Part shown: in pieces, positions 35,474 to 44,274 of the stretch
How the letters are laid out: every line of letters starts with the position of its first letter
How positions within the stretch are numbered: the stretch's first letter is position 1
Notes under the pieces: model-generated
Database searches by the model: none
Told to the model about the DNA's origin: nothing
Seen by the model: only the letters and a program-made list of their open reading frames with translations
Position numbers and translations under genes: made by a program
Assembly: GCF_027923465.1 (NCBI RefSeq)
Contig: NZ_BRLB01000006.1
Span: 62,001-126,000, forward strand
Source of the DNA: Vallitalea longa
GTDB taxonomy: Bacteria > Bacillota > Clostridia > Lachnospirales > Vallitaleaceae
Direction of reading: 5' to 3'
DNA: 64,000 bases

Positions 35474-37228
35474 TTATAGGATATTTATATTAAAGTAGAA
35501 CGTTACTCCATTTTGTTTGTTGATAACACCATAATCGCTTCCGTGGCCATCGAGTATAGCTTTAACAATGGCTAGTCCTAGTCCTGTTCCTCTGTTTTCT
35601 CTATTATGAGATTTGTCAATCTTATAGAATCTGAGCCAAATGCTATCTAATTCTTCTTTTGTGAGCTTGTTTCCTTCATTATAGATATATATATAATTGT
35701 TGTCGTCAATGATTTCGCCCGTGATAATTATAGTTGAATTATTGGTACAATATTTTACTGCATTAGAAATCAGGTTCATGATTACTTGATCAATCTGAAA
35801 TTTCACACCAAATACTTTTGTGAAATCACCTTCAATATCTATCTTTAGTTGTTTATCCCTAATGTGCATTTCTAATAAAGTAACAGCTTTGTTAATTAAC
35901 TTTATAATGTCAAATCCTTCTTTATCTTCGATTTTGCCTGCCTCAAATTTACATAGGTCAAGCATATCAAGTATAAGAGTATTCATTTTCTCTATTTCAT
36001 CCAAAATAACTTCTAGATAATAATTTGATTTTTCCTTTTTGATACCGTCTTTTATTCCTTCTGCAAAGCCTTTTATTATACCAAGTGGTGTTTTTAGTTC
36101 ATGAGATATGTTCGCAACAAATTCTCTTCTGACTTTTTCCTGCTGTTTTTCTTTTTCCATGTCAATTACCAGCTGTTTATTAGCTCCTTTCAAGTCAGTT
36201 AGAGCTTCATCAAGATTGGTTGATAATATATTCAGACTGTTGGATAAAACCCCTAGTTCATCGTCACTATTATGAGTGGACTTGATTGAAAAATCCATTC
36301 CAGCCATTTTATCCGCTATCTTGGTTATGTTCAATAATGGAGAAGATATTGATCTTGAATATATCCATGCAATAAATAGAGATATAATAACAGCTAATAA
36401 ATAAAATATAATATAGTAGTCACTTAATATACTCATAACTTCACCAACTGGTTGTAATGAGGCAGTAGCGTTGATATATGTTTTTGTCACATTATCTATC
36501 TCTATTATTTTAGTAAAATTAACTTGTTTTACATTAGTAAAAGGCATATCATCAATTTTATAATACACATCATCTTTTTTTGAATACTGTGGGGTCATAT
36601 CTTCAATATCGGTAAAATTAATTACATCTACAGCTCTTTCCACTTGTATATCCATGCCAGAACTAATTGTTATATTATCCATTACATTACTAATATTTAT
36701 AAGGATAGCATTACCTTTTAATATAATAAAACTTTCTTGTCCTAATATATCATATATTTTATGATTATTTATTTTAATAGGAGTCAATATTTCTGTATCA
36801 AGGATTACTGCTTCCAAATAAAATTTTTGATATTGGGTAGGCATTTCTCCATCAAATGCTTTTAACAAATCACTTTTAGAAATATAAATATCATAATACT
36901 TACTATTAGCTACTTGTAATGTTAGAATGTACTCTTCAACTTGCATATCATCATAGCTCAATCCATTAACTGTCAAAGTAGTATTATTATTACCCTCAAA
37001 TTTATTAATCTGTCTTGCGAGTTCATCAAAACTCCATTTTTCTTGTTTATACTGTTTGCTAAAGCTATTCATGTTTTTTATAATATTATCTATTTTTTTG
37101 GTTATATAGTATTTATTAATAAATAAACTTTGAACAAGAAAAATAATTGTGATAAGACTCATGACAGAAACAAATGTAATTATAAACATTTTAAAAACGA
37201 TAGACTTAGTCTTTTTAATTTTTTTCAT
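35474..37228 (-). CDS. Membrane sensor histidine kinase
   Basis: A 584-residue sensor kinase. A first membrane helix (about 13-35) is followed by an extracellular sensing region of about 235 residues, a second helix (about 272-290), a HAMP domain, and a HisKA domain with phospho-His376 in FVANISHELKTPLG. The ATPase domain has MNLISNAVKY (N box) and GTGLGLAIV (G box). The extracellular domain is not one I recognise. It follows its response regulator by three bases. The pair probably senses an envelope signal and controls the repeat-protein gene upstream. Confidence 0.92.
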   Translation of the reverse strand: MKKIKKTKSIVFKMFIITFVSVMSLITIIFLVQSLFINKYYITKKIDNIIKNMNSFSKQYKQEKWSFDELARQINKFEGNNNTTLTVNGLSYDDMQVEEYILTLQVANSKYYDIYISKSDLLKAFDGEMPTQYQKFYLEAVILDTEILTPIKINNHKIYDILGQESFIILKGNAILINISNVMDNITISSGMDIQVERAVDVINFTDIEDMTPQYSKKDDVYYKIDDMPFTNVKQVNFTKIIEIDNVTKTYINATASLQPVGEVMSILSDYYIIFYLLAVIISLFIAWIYSRSISSPLLNITKIADKMAGMDFSIKSTHNSDDELGVLSNSLNILSTNLDEALTDLKGANKQLVIDMEKEKQQEKVRREFVANISHELKTPLGIIKGFAEGIKDGIKKEKSNYYLEVILDEIEKMNTLILDMLDLCKFEAGKIEDKEGFDIIKLINKAVTLLEMHIRDKQLKIDIEGDFTKVFGVKFQIDQVIMNLISNAVKYCTNNSTIIITGEIIDDNNYIYIYNEGNKLTKEELDSIWLRFYKIDKSHNRENRGTGLGLAIVKAILDGHGSDYGVINKQNGVTFYFNINIL

Positions 37229-37231
37229 TTA

Positions 37232-37918
37232 TCAAACCACCTCAAATTTATACCCAACGCCAACAACTGTATTTATATATTTGGAAGCATCACCAAGTTT
37301 TTTTCTAATGGTTTTGATATTTGTATCCACAACTCGTCCATCGCCATAATAATCATATCCCCAAATATGATTAATAATTTTATCCCTCATCAAAACGATT
37401 CCCTCATTTTCTATTAAAAAAAGTAATAAATCATATTCCTTTTTTGTAAATATAATTTCCTCTCCATCTACTTTTATAGAATAAGCATCTTTATTTATAA
37501 GTATCTCTTTTCTAGAAATTATATTGCTTTTTATTTGCTCACCATTAGATTCATTAAATCTACTAAGCAATGTCTTAACTCTTGCTACTAATACTTTTGG
37601 GCTGAAAGGTTTTGTCACATATTCATCAGCTCCAAGTTCAAATCCTAATAATTTGTCATCTTCATCACTACGAGCACTTAAAATGATAATAAGTACATTT
37701 GATTTTTTCCTTATTCTTCTACACACAGACCAGCCATCAAGTCCAGGCATCATAATATCCAATAGAACTAGATCAATATTATTATTTTCAAATACATTCA
37801 TTGCTTCTATGCCATTATCTGCTTGAAAAACTGCAAAACCATCTATTTCCAGATAATCACATATGATTTCACGCATTCTTTGTTCATCTTCAACAACTAA
37901 AATATTTTTATTCATCAT
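37232..37918 (-). CDS. OmpR-family response regulator
   Basis: A 228-residue DNA-binding response regulator. The receiver domain has the phospho-acceptor Asp54 in LVLLDIMMPGLDG and the conserved Lys in TKPFSPK. The C-terminal OmpR-type winged helix spans residues about 130-225 (RDKIINHIWGYDYYGDGRVVDTNIKTIRKKLG). Two start ATGs lie side by side; the second (37915) is slightly better spaced from AAGGAG. OmpR-type regulators bind tandem repeats 11 bases apart, and such a pair lies at 39244-39260 upstream of the repeat-protein gene. Confidence 0.93.
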   Translation of the reverse strand: MMNKNILVVEDEQRMREIICDYLEIDGFAVFQADNGIEAMNVFENNNIDLVLLDIMMPGLDGWSVCRRIRKKSNVLIIILSARSDEDDKLLGFELGADEYVTKPFSPKVLVARVKTLLSRFNESNGEQIKSNIISRKEILINKDAYSIKVDGEEIIFTKKEYDLLLFLIENEGIVLMRDKIINHIWGYDYYGDGRVVDTNIKTIRKKLGDASKYINTVVGVGYKFEVV

Positions 37919-37936
37919 AAACTCCTTATATCAGCA

Positions 37937-37965
37937 AATGGTATACTTATAATAAGTATACCATT
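37937..37965. other. Perfect hairpin between repeat-protein and response-regulator genes
   Basis: AATGGTATACTTA at 37937-37949 is repeated inverted at 37953-37965. It sits just upstream of the response-regulator ribosome site on the minus strand. There is no clear T-run in that direction, so it may attenuate or stabilise the message instead of ending it. Confidence 0.5.
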
Positions 37966-38009
37966 TTCCATATAAATATAATAGGTGATTATATTGAGAT
38001 ATTAGTCCT

Positions 38010-39185
38010 CTAAATTTCTATTCCAGTGCTTATTTCCTCAATATTTATCTCAAAAATATCCATTTTATAGATTTCATCCCATACTTTTTGAACTTCTTCT
38101 TCTTTTTTAGTTGCTTTTTCAAATAGCTCTTTTGCTTTTTCAATAACTTCTGGTTTTAAATCTTTTTTGAATCCTTTTGAAAATTCCTCAAATGTAAATG
38201 GTTGAGCAATATCTATTATTGCTTCTGAACTTATAATCATATTACCATCAACTTTAGTCATATCAAAATTACTCACGTTATCCATATCAATATCACCATC
38301 AATTGTAATTACACCGGACTCAATAATTTTATCCATATCAATGTCTCCATCAAATGTAATTACGTCCTCGATATTTCCTATATTCATATGCTCAATATCT
38401 TTCATCTCATTAAAAAGATTCATTTCAAATAACTGACTCCATACTTTCACTGCTTCGTCATATTTTTTATCTTTATCAAGTTGTACTGCTTTTTCATATA
38501 ATTCTTTTGCTTTCTTCTTATCTTCTTCCTTTAAGTCTTTCTTGAAGTTCTTTGAAAATTCTTCAAATGAAGTATTGTTTATTTCTACAATAATATCACC
38601 AGGTATTTCAGATAAATCATCAATAAAAATTGCTTCTGAACCACTTAATATTATATCTTCATCCATATTTTCAACTTTAACATTTTCTCCCATTTCATCA
38701 AAAAGGTTCATTTCAAATAATTGATTCCATACTTTTACTGCCTCATCATATTTTTTATCTTTATCAAGTTGTACTGCTTTTTCATATAATTCCTTAGCTT
38801 TCTTTTTATCTTCTTCCTTTAAATCTTTTTTAAAACTCTTTGCAAATTCTTCAAATGTCAAATCACTGCCAATAGTAATATCAACATTCTCTATTTCATC
38901 AAATAAATCAAGTTTGTATAGTTCATCCCAATATTTAGATGAATCATCTTCTAACTTAATAGCTTTGTTAAAGAGTTTTTCTGCTTTTTTATAATCTTCT
39001 TTTGATATATCTTCTTTAAACTCTTTACTGAAATGTTTAAAATCAAATACACTATATTCAGTTATGGCACTGGCAATATTATCATTCAACTCCTTTACGT
39101 CGGTCTTTGCATACACGCTATTCAGCGATGTTATACCTATTGTAGCTACTAATGCTCCTGCTAATAATCCTTTTTTAATATTCAT
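38010..39185 (-). CDS. Secreted four-repeat protein of unknown function
   Basis: A 391-residue exported protein. A signal peptide (residues 1-26, ending VYA-KT) is followed by four copies of an alpha-helical unit with the pattern FxxFxxxFKKDLxxxxxxKAxxLxxKA ... W-x-x-LFxMxLFxE. The copies lie at residues about 47-97, 107-165, 206-264 and 330-380, separated by acidic, threonine- and glycine-poor linkers with GDIDMD-type runs. Copies two and three are almost identical. The units look TPR-like. I do not recognise a family. It lies directly upstream of the two-component genes, and its promoter carries a direct repeat suited to their regulator. Confidence 0.75.
   Translation of the reverse strand: MNIKKGLLAGALVATIGITSLNSVYAKTDVKELNDNIASAITEYSVFDFKHFSKEFKEDISKEDYKKAEKLFNKAIKLEDDSSKYWDELYKLDLFDEIENVDITIGSDLTFEEFAKSFKKDLKEEDKKKAKELYEKAVQLDKDKKYDEAVKVWNQLFEMNLFDEMGENVKVENMDEDIILSGSEAIFIDDLSEIPGDIIVEINNTSFEEFSKNFKKDLKEEDKKKAKELYEKAVQLDKDKKYDEAVKVWSQLFEMNLFNEMKDIEHMNIGNIEDVITFDGDIDMDKIIESGVITIDGDIDMDNVSNFDMTKVDGNMIISSEAIIDIAQPFTFEEFSKGFKKDLKPEVIEKAKELFEKATKKEEEVQKVWDEIYKMDIFEINIEEISTGIEI
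38419..38831 (-). repeat. Near-identical internal DNA repeats in the secreted repeat protein
   Basis: A segment of about 123 bases at 38419-38541 recurs at 38707-38829, exactly 288 bases (96 codons) away, with only scattered, mostly silent changes. This indicates a recent internal duplication of one repeat unit plus linker. Confidence 0.8.
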
Positions 39186-39228
39186 ACTAATTCCTCCATT
39201 AATTTATTTGTATTTGTTTCATGAGTAA

Positions 39229-39260
39229 AGTATAGTATGGCCATGTGAAAAACGTGTGAA
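39229..39260 (-). promoter_or_regulatory. Response-regulator box and promoter of the repeat-protein gene
   Basis: On the minus strand, TTCACA occurs at 39260-39255 and again at 39249-39244, an exact 11-base period. A TACTAT/TATACT -10 element lies at 39237-39229. The upstream TTCACA sits at the -35 position with 17-base spacing and is a poor -35 by itself. A tandem repeat of this kind is the usual binding site of OmpR/PhoP regulators, so activation by the neighbouring regulator is likely. Confidence 0.6.
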
Positions 39261-39381
39261 ATGTATTTGAGAATCATGTGTTTTTATATACTTGAAGTTT
39301 TCATTTCTTACTGTAGAAGGTGAATGAAAATTAGAAAAGATGTGATTTATATTCATAGCAAATAGAATTATCTATCGACAT

Positions 39382-39427
39382 AAAAAATAGCCTCCTATAT
39401 GTTTATTTAATCATAGAAAGCTATTTC
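39382..39427 (-). terminator. Terminator after the pspA gene (minus strand)
   Basis: On the minus strand AAATAGC (39426-39420) pairs with GCTATTT (39391-39385), ending in a T-run at 39386-39382, about 37 bases past the pspA stop. The loop is about 28 bases. Confidence 0.6.
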
Positions 39428-39463
39428 CCTCATATTTTACAGAATTTTTTATTTTATTAACCT

Positions 39464-40138
39464 TTATTTACCAAGTTTAGCTTTTAATGCAGCAAGTTCG
39501 TCCATTACTTCAGAGTCTGAATTTTCAAGTTTATCGAATTGGCTGTTTAGATCATCGTTAGCCATATAACTATTTAATTCTGTTTCAGCTTCAGCTTCAC
39601 TTTCGATTGTATCAACTTTTTCACTAATTCTTGAAAATGTATCAAATACACTTGTATCATTAACACTTGACATAGTTTTTTGAATGGATTTTTGAGCTTC
39701 AGCTCGTTTGGTTCTAGCAATCAATAAACCTTTTTTACGTTTAGCTTCTTCTATTTTATTACTTAAATCTCTTAATCCAGCTTTTAAATTGTCAGTTGCA
39801 TTTTTTTGAGCTTGCCACTGCTGACGATATTGTTCAGCTAAATCATCATATTCTTTTTTTCTGTTTAGAGCTTGTAAAGCTAGAGCATCATTACCATTAG
39901 CTACAGCTAATTCTGCTTTTTTACCCCATTGAGCAGCTTTTGCAACTTCTTCGTCTAAAGCTTTTTTTAATTTTTTCTCATCAGCTATAGCTGATGCAAC
40001 AGATCCTTTTGCTTCGTTGTACTGTTCACCCATATCGATTATTAATTGATTTAACATTTTCTCAGGGTCTTCAGCTTTTGAAATTAGATCATTTACGTTT
40101 GATTTAAATACTGTACTTATACGATTAAATATACCCAT
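39464..40138 (-). CDS. pspA: PspA/IM30 family membrane-stress protein
   Basis: A 224-residue coiled-coil protein of the PspA/Vipp1 (ESCRT-III-like) family, which binds and protects the inner membrane during envelope stress. The N terminus (MGIFNRISTVFKSNVNDLISKAEDPEKML) forms the usual amphipathic helix, and the rest is heptad-rich helix with Ala-rich stretches. A GGGAGG site precedes the ATG. It follows a YbjN-like gene by 39 bases, and the two oppose the DUF4178-to-potassium-channel operon across a shared upstream region. Confidence 0.93.
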   Translation of the reverse strand: MGIFNRISTVFKSNVNDLISKAEDPEKMLNQLIIDMGEQYNEAKGSVASAIADEKKLKKALDEEVAKAAQWGKKAELAVANGNDALALQALNRKKEYDDLAEQYRQQWQAQKNATDNLKAGLRDLSNKIEEAKRKKGLLIARTKRAEAQKSIQKTMSSVNDTSVFDTFSRISEKVDTIESEAEAETELNSYMANDDLNSQFDKLENSDSEVMDELAALKAKLGK

Positions 40139-40177
40139 TATAAGTTACCTCCCTTTATATTTTGTATGTATGTAAAG

Positions 40178-40564
40178 TTAATCTGCAAATTTAGCTAATA
40201 AATCGTAGTGTTGTATTAGAGCTAGACCTATACTGTCTATTGTTGATTGAAATTCGTTTTCATCAAGATTTTCAGCTTGTAACGTATCTATGATGATCAG
40301 ACTATCATTTTCGATAGCATATGCACCATGTACTAGATCATTAGCATTTAATTCTAGAACAGTCTTATAAAATTCCTCTTTATTGCTTTTAGGTAATTCC
40401 ATAATCTTAACTCTGAATAAAACTATTGGTTCGACTAATTTGACTACAATATTATCTATGTGAGATAGATCATCTTCTATTTTCCATGTGCTTTCATCTA
40501 ATTCTTCGTAAAGTAAATTCATATTTAGCATAAAACTTTCAATTCTTTGTTTAACATCCATCAT
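40178..40564 (-). CDS. YbjN/CesT-like small protein
   Basis: A 128-residue soluble acidic protein. The pattern of a leading helix, beta strands (IVVKLVEPIVLFRVKIMELP) and helices with LELNANDLVHGAYAIENDSLIIIDTL looks like the YbjN or type III chaperone (CesT/Tir) fold. Proteins of this kind often sit beside PspA genes. It begins with two ATGs (40564 and 40561) behind AAGGAGG and is the first gene of the YbjN-PspA operon. A partner or chaperone role for PspA is inferred from position. Confidence 0.65.
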   Translation of the reverse strand: MMDVKQRIESFMLNMNLLYEELDESTWKIEDDLSHIDNIVVKLVEPIVLFRVKIMELPKSNKEEFYKTVLELNANDLVHGAYAIENDSLIIIDTLQAENLDENEFQSTIDSIGLALIQHYDLLAKFAD

Positions 40565-40800
40565 GATAACCTCCTTATAATAGTGTTTATTAATTAAGCC
40601 ATAGCAATATAATTATAAATTAAATTTATCAATATGTATATGACTTTTTTAATTATATATATTATAACATAAAAAATCCAATATTAATTTATCAATAAAG
40701 ACATATTTTCATCAAAATAATATAATTTTTGCAAAATAACTTTTACTATAATAAAATATATGATAATATAGTTTTGGTGTATTTAAGGAGGTGAATATTA

Positions 40801-41325
40801 ATGGGATTTATTGATAGAATCAAAAACATATCAAGAGCGAACAAAACTGCAAAAATGGAATCAGAAAACGATAAATTGACAGTTCTTAATATGAGGGTAG
40901 GAGATATAGTTTCTATTGAAGAAGTTGATTATGAAGTTAAAGGTATACTAAAATTTAATGATCACGGTTGGAGATGGACTGAATACAAATTAAAAGATTC
41001 TAGGAAAACTTATTGGTTAAGCGTAGAAAAAGATGACGATATTGAGATATGCTTATATCAAGAAGTTGTTGCAATAACTACTGAGGCTCCAAAAGTTTAT
41101 GAATATAAAGGAGTTACATATTATATGCAAGAAGGCAGTGATGCTATCGTAGAAGATGTTCAAGGAGATATTAGTTCTGTAAAAGGCGAAGAGGTAGATT
41201 ACTATGAATATTGTGATGAAGACGGTGAGAAACTTCTTTCACTTGAAATATGGAATGGTGAAGTAGAAATGGGTGTCGGTAGGAAAATAGAAGATTATAA
41301 TGTGGAGATCTATCCTAATAACTAG
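40801..41325 (+). CDS. DUF4178 domain protein
   Basis: A 174-residue soluble protein that matches DUF4178. The family core is visible as LRVGDIVSIEEVDYEVKGI-like (here MRVGDIVSIEEVDYEVKG), HGWRWTEYKLKD, YWLSVEKDDDIEI and EYKGVTYYMQEG. Its function is unknown. An AAGGAGG site precedes the ATG. It opens a plus-strand operon through the potassium channel gene. DUF4178, DUF4247, DUF350 and PspA genes often travel together, so a role at the membrane is likely. Confidence 0.85.
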   Translation: MGFIDRIKNISRANKTAKMESENDKLTVLNMRVGDIVSIEEVDYEVKGILKFNDHGWRWTEYKLKDSRKTYWLSVEKDDDIEICLYQEVVAITTEAPKVYEYKGVTYYMQEGSDAIVEDVQGDISSVKGEEVDYYEYCDEDGEKLLSLEIWNGEVEMGVGRKIEDYNVEIYPNN

Positions 41326-41358
41326 ATACGGTCTAGTCAATGAGAGGAGGTAGTTTAT

Positions 41359-42168
41359 ATGAAAAAAGGCTTAAAGATTTTTATAGGTTTAGTTTTATGT
41401 ATGTGGTTTATTTTCATAATCAGTTGTATAGGTTCACATAAATCATTAGCCAAGAAGTTAGATGATAATTCTAATTTTCAATATGCGACCAGTCTAACAA
41501 GTAATTATGATAAATCAGATAAAGCCAATGTATATACAACAGATATGACTGTACAAGAAGCTGCTCAATACCTAATGAAGGAAGATTGGCCAGAAGATTA
41601 TACTGATCTGGATAATAATGAAGCTATACAATTGACATATGATGATTATTATGTATTAATCTATGCAAATGAAGATGGAGAAACATATATACAAATATCA
41701 TCGAGAAAATATATACATAATAATGGATACCATGGTTTGTATAGACCATATAGAAATAACATAGTGTTGTTCTATGATACTTCTTATACTTCTAGCAGGT
41801 ATTATACAAAAGATAATAGTCGTTATGGAAATGGTTATGCTAGAGCAGTTAAAAACGTTAAAACTTCATCAAGCAAGAGTACAACTGCTGATAAAAAAGA
41901 TACGACTAAAGTAAAAACTGATTCTAATAAAATTAAACCAGATAAAAATGCTTCTAGTAAGATTAGAACTAAAAATTCCAACACATCATCTAGCAAGACA
42001 ACAAATAGTAATACATCAACAAGTAAGAACACTTCAACATCTAGTAAAAGTACTCCAAAAACAAGTCACAGTACATCAAGTAGTAGTACATCTAGAACAA
42101 AGTCAATTCGCTCTGGTAGTGTTGGTTCAAAATCAAGATTAGGTGGAGGTACAAGCTTTGGTAAATAA
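41359..42168 (+). CDS. DUF4247 domain protein with Ser/Thr-rich tail
   Basis: A 269-residue exported or membrane-anchored protein. The N-terminal hydrophobic segment (residues 5-24) ends in a possible lipobox (FIISC, Cys23). Residues about 35-155 match DUF4247 (VYTTDMTVQEAAQYLMKEDWP, YDDYYVLIYANEDGETYIQISSRKYI). The last 110 residues are a low-complexity tail rich in Ser, Thr and Lys, ending in RLGGGTSFGK. It follows DUF4178 by 33 bases. Function unknown; probably outside the membrane. Confidence 0.8.
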   Translation: MKKGLKIFIGLVLCMWFIFIISCIGSHKSLAKKLDDNSNFQYATSLTSNYDKSDKANVYTTDMTVQEAAQYLMKEDWPEDYTDLDNNEAIQLTYDDYYVLIYANEDGETYIQISSRKYIHNNGYHGLYRPYRNNIVLFYDTSYTSSRYYTKDNSRYGNGYARAVKNVKTSSSKSTTADKKDTTKVKTDSNKIKPDKNASSKIRTKNSNTSSSKTTNSNTSTSKNTSTSSKSTPKTSHSTSSSSTSRTKSIRSGSVGSKSRLGGGTSFGK

Positions 42169-42201
42169 TCAAATTGATATGTTAAGGAAGGAGATAATAT
42201 A

Positions 42202-42408
42202 ATGGACTTTTTAAATAATGAGTTTGTAGCAACTATTATTTATGCTATTTTGGCATTAGTTTTAATGTTTGTAGGATATAAAATATTTGATATGATTACA
42301 CCTTATAATTTCGCCGAAGAGATTAAAGAGAAAAATCCAGCTGTAGGAGCGGTAATAGCAGGAATATTCATAGCGGTAGCAATAATCATCAAAGCAGCTA
42401 TTGCATAA
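42202..42408 (+). CDS. DUF350 small membrane protein, copy 1
   Basis: A 68-residue protein with two membrane helices, matching DUF350 (YjfL-like). The family core FVGYKIFDMITPYNFAEEI, then NPAVGAVIAGIFIAVAIII, is present. DUF350 proteins are linked to PspA and polyamine-related genes in other bacteria. It has a close neighbour copy at 42470, so the two may form a hetero-oligomer. A GAAGGAG-type site precedes the ATG. Confidence 0.85.
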   Translation: MDFLNNEFVATIIYAILALVLMFVGYKIFDMITPYNFAEEIKEKNPAVGAVIAGIFIAVAIIIKAAIA

Positions 42409-42469
42409 GTTTTTTAAGTACATATAAAAATTGATTTATAAATAATAATGTCTAAGGAGGTTTGAATAA

Positions 42470-42664
42470 ATGAATCCTATCATTTCTAGTATAATATATT
42501 TTGCAATTGGTATGTTTTTCTGTGCAATAGGATATAAAGTGTTTGATTTAATAACACCGTTCGATTTAAACAAAGAAATTGATGATCATAATATGGCTGC
42601 AGGTTTAGCAGTAGCAGGAATTTTTATTGGTGTGGCAATAGTTGTAAGTGCTGCAATTTTATAA
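42470..42664 (+). CDS. DUF350 small membrane protein, copy 2
   Basis: A 64-residue paralog of the preceding DUF350 protein: two membrane helices and the same motif (FCAIGYKVFDLITPFDLNKEI, then NMAAGLAVAGIFIGVAIVV). It has clearly diverged from copy 1, so the duplication is old. A GGAGG site lies ahead of the ATG. It begins 61 bases after copy 1 and ends 36 bases before the aminopropyltransferase start. Confidence 0.85.
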   Translation: MNPIISSIIYFAIGMFFCAIGYKVFDLITPFDLNKEIDDHNMAAGLAVAGIFIGVAIVVSAAIL

Positions 42665-42700
42665 GTTTGAATAGCTTTGCAAAAAGTTATGGAGGTTAAC

Positions 42701-44251
42701 ATGACAAAAGAAAATAGCATTAAAAAAGATATAGATACAGGGAAAATTAATGCTACCCCTTTGATGTTTGCTGTTTTTATTATAGCTATATGTGGAATAA
42801 TATATGAACTGATTATCGGTGCAATCAGTTCATATTTATTGGGGGATAGTGTTAAGCAATATTCTATTACTATAGGATTGTATATGAGTGCTATGGGTGT
42901 AGGATCATATGTGACCAAGAAGTTCAGACGTAACTTATTTGATGTTTTTGTTATAATAGAACTATCAATAGGTTTAGTTGGAGGTATATCGGCGGTGCTT
43001 TTATTTGCTGCATATGGATATACCAAAGTGTATCTTCCTGTGATGTATATAACAATAATTATAATTGGTATTTTAGTAGGACTGGAGATACCTATACTTA
43101 CTCGTATTATAGAAGAAAAAGAGAATAATCTTAGGATGACGCTTGCTAATGTTCTAAGTTTCGATTATATTGGAGCATTAATAGGTTCGGTAGCATTTCC
43201 GTTAATCTTATTACCACATCTAGGATATATAAAAACAGCTTTTTTAGTTGGTTTTATCAATATAATAGTTGCGAATATCATAATTTATAAGTATAGTGAC
43301 CACATAAAAAGAATAGATGCGTTGAAGATATTAGCTGCATTATTTGCTCTATTGATTATAGTAGGTTTTATAACAGCTGATTCGACAGCTGATAAGATTG
43401 AGGATAGTTTCTATAGAGATCAAATAATATATAGGAAGCAAACAGAGCATCAACGAATAGTTGTAACTAAACATCGTGATGATCTTCGTTTGTTTCTTAA
43501 TGGTAATGTTCAATTTAGTTCACAGGATGAATATAGATATCATGAATCTCTGATTCATCCTGCGATGACACTTGCTAAAGAGCATAATGATATACTTATC
43601 CTAGGTGGTGGAGATGGATTAGCTGCAAGGGAAATATTGAAATATGATGATGTCGAGAATATTACTTTAGTTGATTTAGACAAAGAAGTCGTAAAATTCT
43701 GTAAGACCAACCCTCTCGTGAAATCATTGAATAAGGAGTCTTTGGATAATGAAAAGATGAATGTCATCAATCAAGATGCCTATAAATTTCTTGAAAATAC
43801 GGATAAGAGATTTGATGTTATTATTGTGGACTTACCGGACCCTAACAATGAAGCTTTAAATAAACTATATACTAATTTATTTTATAGGTTGATATATAGC
43901 AGGTTAGATGATGGAGGTATGGTTGCTATTCAATCAACAAGTCCATATTATGCTGAACAAGCTTATTGGTGTATCCGTAAGACCGTTGAATCAGAAGGAT
44001 TTTATACTACAGGATACCATTTGTATGTACCTTCATTTGGGGATTGGGGATTTACATTAGCTTCCAATGAGGAATTTAAAGAAGAAGATATTGATCTAAA
44101 AGTCCCAACCAGATACCTTAATAATGATATGGTCAAGGCATTATTTGTTTTTGCTGATGATGAGAAAAAATCAAAAGATAAAGTAGAGGTTAATAGTCTT
44201 ACTAATCCTGTTTTATTCGGTTATTACGAAAAAGCCTGGGATAGTTATTAA
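42701..44251 (+). CDS. Membrane-anchored aminopropyltransferase (spermidine-synthase-like)
   Basis: A 516-residue protein. The first 225 or so residues contain about seven hydrophobic segments. The C-terminal domain is a spermidine-synthase-type Rossmann fold with ILGGGDGLAAREILKY (donor binding), VDLDKEVVKFC and DVIIVDLPDPNNEALNKLY. The last replaces the DSSDP seen in soluble SpeE and is typical of the membrane-domain group (COG4262). It probably transfers an aminopropyl group at the membrane, using the product of SpeD. An earlier TTG at 42677 lies upstream of the GGAGG site, so ATG 42701 is the start. Confidence 0.88.
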   Translation: MTKENSIKKDIDTGKINATPLMFAVFIIAICGIIYELIIGAISSYLLGDSVKQYSITIGLYMSAMGVGSYVTKKFRRNLFDVFVIIELSIGLVGGISAVLLFAAYGYTKVYLPVMYITIIIIGILVGLEIPILTRIIEEKENNLRMTLANVLSFDYIGALIGSVAFPLILLPHLGYIKTAFLVGFINIIVANIIIYKYSDHIKRIDALKILAALFALLIIVGFITADSTADKIEDSFYRDQIIYRKQTEHQRIVVTKHRDDLRLFLNGNVQFSSQDEYRYHESLIHPAMTLAKEHNDILILGGGDGLAAREILKYDDVENITLVDLDKEVVKFCKTNPLVKSLNKESLDNEKMNVINQDAYKFLENTDKRFDVIIVDLPDPNNEALNKLYTNLFYRLIYSRLDDGGMVAIQSTSPYYAEQAYWCIRKTVESEGFYTTGYHLYVPSFGDWGFTLASNEEFKEEDIDLKVPTRYLNNDMVKALFVFADDEKKSKDKVEVNSLTNPVLFGYYEKAWDSY

Positions 44252-44274
44252 TAAACAATCTAGGAGACGATGAG

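Noticed and set aside
41835-42142. Alternative frames within the Ser/Thr-rich tail of the DUF4247 gene
   Set aside because: Low-complexity repeats open several frames by chance; only the plus-strand frame has a ribosome site and a conserved family.
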